The position numbers and the translations under genes were made by a program. Below the pieces are notes generated by a model that was given only the letters and a program-made list of their open reading frames with translations, had not been told where the DNA came from and searched no databases. From Bacteroidales bacterium (GTDB lineage Bacteria > Bacteroidota > Bacteroidia > Bacteroidales > Muribaculaceae): a stretch of DNA of 55,809 nt. The number at the start of each line of letters is the position of its first letter. The first letter of the stretch is position 1. Of the stretch, positions 53,001-55,809 are shown one piece after another. The stretch spans positions 1-55,809 of the forward strand of contig SUXI01000005.1 of the NCBI GenBank assembly GCA_015060975.1, in the 5' to 3' direction.

Positions 53001-55809
53001 GCTTGCGATTGATAATGTTTATCGGCTGAGGCGTAAATATTATATACACCTTCATTCAAGTCCATGGCAAATATGCCGTCCTCGCCGGTGGTTCCTATTG
53101 CGGCGACTTCACCATTCACAGCATTGACAATTTTAACCGTAGCACCGCTCACATGAGGTCCGTTGCCATCGGTTGCCGCTTTGGTATAAACGTCAACAAT
53201 ATCTACCGACAAATGCCCTTTTTCTGTTGCAACAACAGTAAGATTCACATCAATGATTTTAGCCGAACCGTTTTCACTATTTACTTTTATATATGACTTA
53301 TAGGTTCCGCCTACCAGCATTTCCGGGTTATAAATGAATTGTAGCGATAAAGTATGACTTTCACCTTGTGCCAACGACGGTAATTTCACGGGAGTTGTAC
53401 AACCAAGCCAATCGGTGGAAGCCGGAATTTCCAATGTGATTTCTCCGGTTTCTTTCAACCCTATATTTGTTATTACAACATCGTAATCTCTCACCGAACC
53501 GGTTCGTAATGTTGTGTTCAACGTTGGCTTGTCGATAACGATATTCGACAATGTCGCATGACAATAATAATAAGTAGAAAGCGATGCGCTCACCCCTTCA
53601 TTGCACGAAACCGTCAATTCGCTTTGGGTGAAACCGTTTTCCGTACTTGGAATAGTAGCTACCAATCGGTAATCGATATATCCGGTAGCTCCGGCTTGAA
53701 GTTGAGCTATTGTCCCAAAGTAAGCCTCACAGCCATCAGGGATTTCGTTCCACGAAGCGGTAACATTTGTAATTGCATTGCCCGACAAATTTGTCACCTC
53801 TATGCGACCTTCGGCTGTTACATTCTCTGTCAATTCCCATTCCACATAATTTTGTTTAAACCCAATGTTATAAACATCAATTTCAGCAAAAGCTTCATAA
53901 ACTGTATTTTTGGGATACTTTGCACCAACATTATATGTTCCGCCCATATTCTCGTCCAATTTGAGGGCGTAAGTAAAATTGCCGTTCATATCCACCGATG
54001 CCGGTTTCTCAATCTTTGTTCCGGTATTTTGATTTACAAAATACACATCTACCGTCACATTCTCATTATCGAGATTCCCTTCAATCTTGCCATTAACCAC
54101 AACGGTTTCCCCTTTGGAATATACTTTGCGGTCGGTTGTCACCTCTATAACCTTATATGGTGCATTGATTTTGATGTTATTCAAAAATTGCGAACAATTG
54201 TTGAATAAATTAGCTTCCTCAATATCCATTTTGAAGTTCGGCCATGTGAAAAAATTATACGTCCCTAAACGCCCATTCCATGGAACTTTTTGAGTCGATG
54301 ACACAGTGATTGTTTTTCCTGCCGCTATTTCTTTGTCGGTAGTAAAGCTAAACAATGTTTCATATTCAATGTTATTATGCCAATATGACGAATAGGAATA
54401 CATCACCGGAATCGACACACCTGCCGGTAATGTTGTTAGTCCGCTATTGGTCAATGTCACTTCAATTGTCGCATCACTTCCTCGAGTTATTTCTTTAGGG
54501 ATATTCAATGACACCACTTCCACATCGGGCAATGTGGCATCATTGATGGTAAACATAATTGAAGTTCCCGAGAAACCGGCAGCGGCAGCCACGATGTTGC
54601 AGTAGTGTGTATTCCCTACAACCGCATCTTTCGCCGCTTTAACGGTAAATGAAGTGGAAGTGCTATTAGCCGGAATAGTCACTGTGGCAGGCAATGTGAG
54701 CATGCTATCGTTACATGAGAGGCTCACCACGAGTTCACTCGACAAATTATTCAACGTGTTGCGACTCACTGTCACATTAGCCGAGCCTCCCTCTACAATC
54801 ATTCCCGAGGGGCTTTGCATTTGCAGTTTTGCCTCGGTGTCATCATCGATAACCGTAAAAGTGGTTTTAACCAATTTGTCATCTGCCACACATTTGCACT
54901 CGGGCAAATATACCGAAGCAGTGACTTCATAAACTCTATTGCCATCGGTTGTTGAATTATCAGCCACACTTATTGGGAATGTCACAGAATTTTTTCCCGA
55001 TGGTATAACAACACGGTCGGAGTCAAAAAACACACTGCCATCTGAGTTGTTATCAATGAAAATTGACACCGAATGAGTTAAATCGCCGTTACGGGTCACT
55101 GTCCCCATCATACACGCATAACCATCGGCTTCCGACACCATATCCGACGAAAGTTTTAACGTGATGTCGGGGCGGTCATTATCATATAATCTAAACGACA
55201 CTTTTGCCATCGCATATTCATTGGCAGTCGCCGTTTCGGTAACATGCACATCGGCTTGTGCCACCGAATTATCCTTAGCCTGTAGTGTGAACGTGGCACT
55301 TCTCTCTCCGGCAGGGATTGTTATGCTACGGTCGATTGTGAAACGTGATACATAGTCATTAGTCAGCGACACTTCCAATGGAGCATCTACACTGCCGTTT
55401 ACCCGTGTTACAGTAAAGACCACATTTTCACCTTCGGTATATTCTATCTTGTCGGTTGTTATCGATAAAATATAATCATCATCATCTATAACCTTGATAG
55501 GCACAACCAAATCGGTATAGCCACCCATTTTATCCGAAATGGTGAGGTGAGTGCGTTCATTCTCGCTCACCACGTTATTGTCGGGCGCATATACATAAAA
55601 TGACACTCCCGAGCTTTTTGCGGGAATCGTCACTTCGGCGGGAAAGCTGAGAACACTATCCACATCGAGCGATAATGCGAATGTTTCGTCCATACTCCAA
55701 TCGCCCGAGCGTGTCAACGTGATTTTTGTCTTTTTGTTTGCGCCTTCGGTTATCTCATAGCTTGTGCTATTGAGAAACAACAATTTCTCTACATTCACAG
55801 CTCCCTCAA
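50072..55809 (-). CDS. Very large Calx-beta/CARDB surface protein, 5' end outside window
   Basis: At least 1908 aa; the frame is open to the window edge, so the N-terminus is missing. From the visible start there are about four Calx-beta repeats (YEITEGANKKTKITLTRSG; IEYTEGENVVFTVTRVNG and so on, ~100 residues each). CARDB/DUF11-like adhesion modules follow, then a carboxypeptidase-regulatory-like domain (HVSGATVKIVNAVNGEV region). Near the C-terminus come an Ig-like SSLKLTFNRAID module and two InlB/Flg_new-type repeats (GYSFIGWSEDG, GYLFDGWLINGE). The last ~40 residues (VDVYTIFGLLVKRSV to LPKGVYIVGREKMIK) resemble a type IX secretion sorting tail. It is probably a secreted adhesin or scaffold; ligand unknown. 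Confidence 0.85.
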   Translation of the reverse strand, partial: EGAVNVEKLLFLNSTSYEITEGANKKTKITLTRSGDWSMDETFALSLDVDSVLSFPAEVTIPAKSSGVSFYVYAPDNNVVSENERTHLTISDKMGGYTDLVVPIKVIDDDDYILSITTDKIEYTEGENVVFTVTRVNGSVDAPLEVSLTNDYVSRFTIDRSITIPAGERSATFTLQAKDNSVAQADVHVTETATANEYAMAKVSFRLYDNDRPDITLKLSSDMVSEADGYACMMGTVTRNGDLTHSVSIFIDNNSDGSVFFDSDRVVIPSGKNSVTFPISVADNSTTDGNRVYEVTASVYLPECKCVADDKLVKTTFTVIDDDTEAKLQMQSPSGMIVEGGSANVTVSRNTLNNLSSELVVSLSCNDSMLTLPATVTIPANSTSTSFTVKAAKDAVVGNTHYCNIVAAAAGFSGTSIMFTINDATLPDVEVVSLNIPKEITRGSDATIEVTLTNSGLTTLPAGVSIPVMYSYSSYWHNNIEYETLFSFTTDKEIAAGKTITVSSTQKVPWNGRLGTYNFFTWPNFKMDIEEANLFNNCSQFLNNIKINAPYKVIEVTTDRKVYSKGETVVVNGKIEGNLDNENVTVDVYFVNQNTGTKIEKPASVDMNGNFTYALKLDENMGGTYNVGAKYPKNTVYEAFAEIDVYNIGFKQNYVEWELTENVTAEGRIEVTNLSGNAITNVTASWNEIPDGCEAYFGTIAQLQAGATGYIDYRLVATIPSTENGFTQSELTVSCNEGVSASLSTYYYCHATLSNIVIDKPTLNTTLRTGSVRDYDVVITNIGLKETGEITLEIPASTDWLGCTTPVKLPSLAQGESHTLSLQFIYNPEMLVGGTYKSYIKVNSENGSAKIIDVNLTVVATEKGHLSVDIVDVYTKAATDGNGPHVSGATVKIVNAVNGEVAAIGTTGEDGIFAMDLNEGVYNIYASADKHYQSQATVVVGPEENVTQEIFLPFAAVNVSYVVEETTVVDEYEVTLEMVVVPDVPQAVVTTNWSNASCGDNTYSVRLTNHGKLVALNPYLVLPNVDGVTMEVLNAYPQKIYPGESYEMKIRVIAPEGMPNKMYSYNIKYAFTIQGETYTHTDSYKLNVGCVDLPLYMGGSGFKDNNAGGSTEENQPILPSLSGNGEDDEEGFISTPAYTPLKGAKDSKVVLQFVQTFFLTRQAFRGTMTLENAQNTGLEDVVLDARVYTMDGTDVTEYFALDYSEKPENMIEGDAGWDINGGETGKVYVVYVPSKEVAPTEPTQYKFGGTVTYYDVATETEATVELVPTVLTVNPSPDLHLTYFVQREIKGDNLFTEEIVEPSEPVEFALLIKNEGEGDALNLVIETSEPEIIENKNNLPVKFETLYSSLDGVEGCYPFEELPVGKISAGSSKLARWFFKSNLSGYVADYNAQLTKSSIYGEEFNLITVDGVRDLTRSIKLMSVPESAVREMRLMSLTPDARFRALNTYSVSDEILGNRMNSDIFLLDDIEDAECLPDYVMLADGTGTDDLEIVSKTSKIVNASGDVETQYICTLEVLATRAGWVYGVIQDPTNGTMQLTNVLRNDGVDMGSNNFWLSSYKTLEDKSVINANELYFADYLPDASVSYTLTFEPKPQEALKVVGVEGVPTTETTEAVTSLKLTFNRAIDASSFTAEDMTLVCQSAMVDLSSATITKVSDTEYQVDWNAATPMYGYHIFTLFTSGITDLDGNPGKESFSAEWSQAIGGKAMLTIEITPKDAGEVSPVSGEMNYGIVTIKAVASDGYSFIGWSEDGKILSKSAILNYNLYKPSVIVAQFATNIYDVSLSDAEGGIVTGAYSGAYEYGTSLKLNAVTYNGYLFDGWLINGEQYADTSSSITITVEEPMTIMPLFRLDESGSGGDATGVEQIENADDIVDVYTIFGLLVKRSVKRYEALNDLPKGVYIVGREKMIK

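Overview
The window reads as a chromosomal segment of a gut-type Bacteroidales bacterium, closest in flavour to Muribaculaceae. This is inferred from gene content and signals, not from a database search. The supporting signs are promoters of the Bacteroidetes form (TTTG, about 20 nt, TAnnTTTG), AT-rich spacers without Shine-Dalgarno sequences, TonB/BtuB transport, the ParA-ParB-DUF5683-MltD gene order, DUF6443-type RHS proteins and an ExbB-ExbD-ExbD-TonB operon. I saw no rRNA, tRNA, IS element, prophage or CRISPR array.

Layout. 1-457 is non-coding, with a promoter firing off the left edge. 458-2725 encodes a two-subunit NAD(P)H:ferredoxin (Nfn/GltA-like) oxidoreductase. 2795-5156 (minus) is a polyphosphate-polymerase-type operon (VTC domain, DUF4956, DUF2490). 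5435-9744 is parA-parB-DUF5683-lytic transglycosylase, preceded by short iteron-like repeats. 9803-12104 (minus) holds argD, proC and a short ssb. 12257-18499 holds an SPFH protein, trpB2 (minus), a YraN nuclease-fold protein, a glycosyltransferase, a nitroreductase and a pair of rubrerythrins with opposite domain order. 18645-23020 (minus) is a vitamin B12 uptake operon: promoter, cobalamin riboswitch, BtuB, a surface lipoprotein and a BtuG-like beta-propeller. 23064-30090 (minus) is mostly housekeeping: a PAP2 phosphatase/beta-barrel fusion, gdhA, plsC, glyA, a flavin reductase, pyrI and pyrB.

30204-38146 (minus) is the accessory core of the window: an array of RHS polymorphic-toxin modules. 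One full-length RHS protein (1101 aa) carries a permuted papain-like tip. Around it sit an orphan RHS C-terminus with a perfect JAMM metalloprotease motif and two mini-RHS proteins in which a copied signal peptide is joined directly to an RHS core or part of one. One of these mini-proteins carries an AHH nuclease tip. Each intact tip is followed by its own candidate immunity gene, and the predicted location of each immunity protein (cytosol, membrane, exported) fits the predicted toxin chemistry. Near-identical 529-bp core repeats and 113-bp leader repeats supply homology for tip exchange. A frameshifted membrane gene and other debris mark earlier turnover.

38370-41398 holds an ECF sigma factor with a membrane partner, a divergent gene of unknown function, an outer-membrane barrel and an unknown 118-aa protein. 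41415-46320 (minus) is a single operon: a 59-aa membrane peptide, dxs, trkA and trkH. 46465-49786 (minus) is the TonB energising complex that would power BtuB-type receptors. 50072-55809 (minus) is a very large Calx-beta surface protein with a T9SS-like tail, cut by the window edge.
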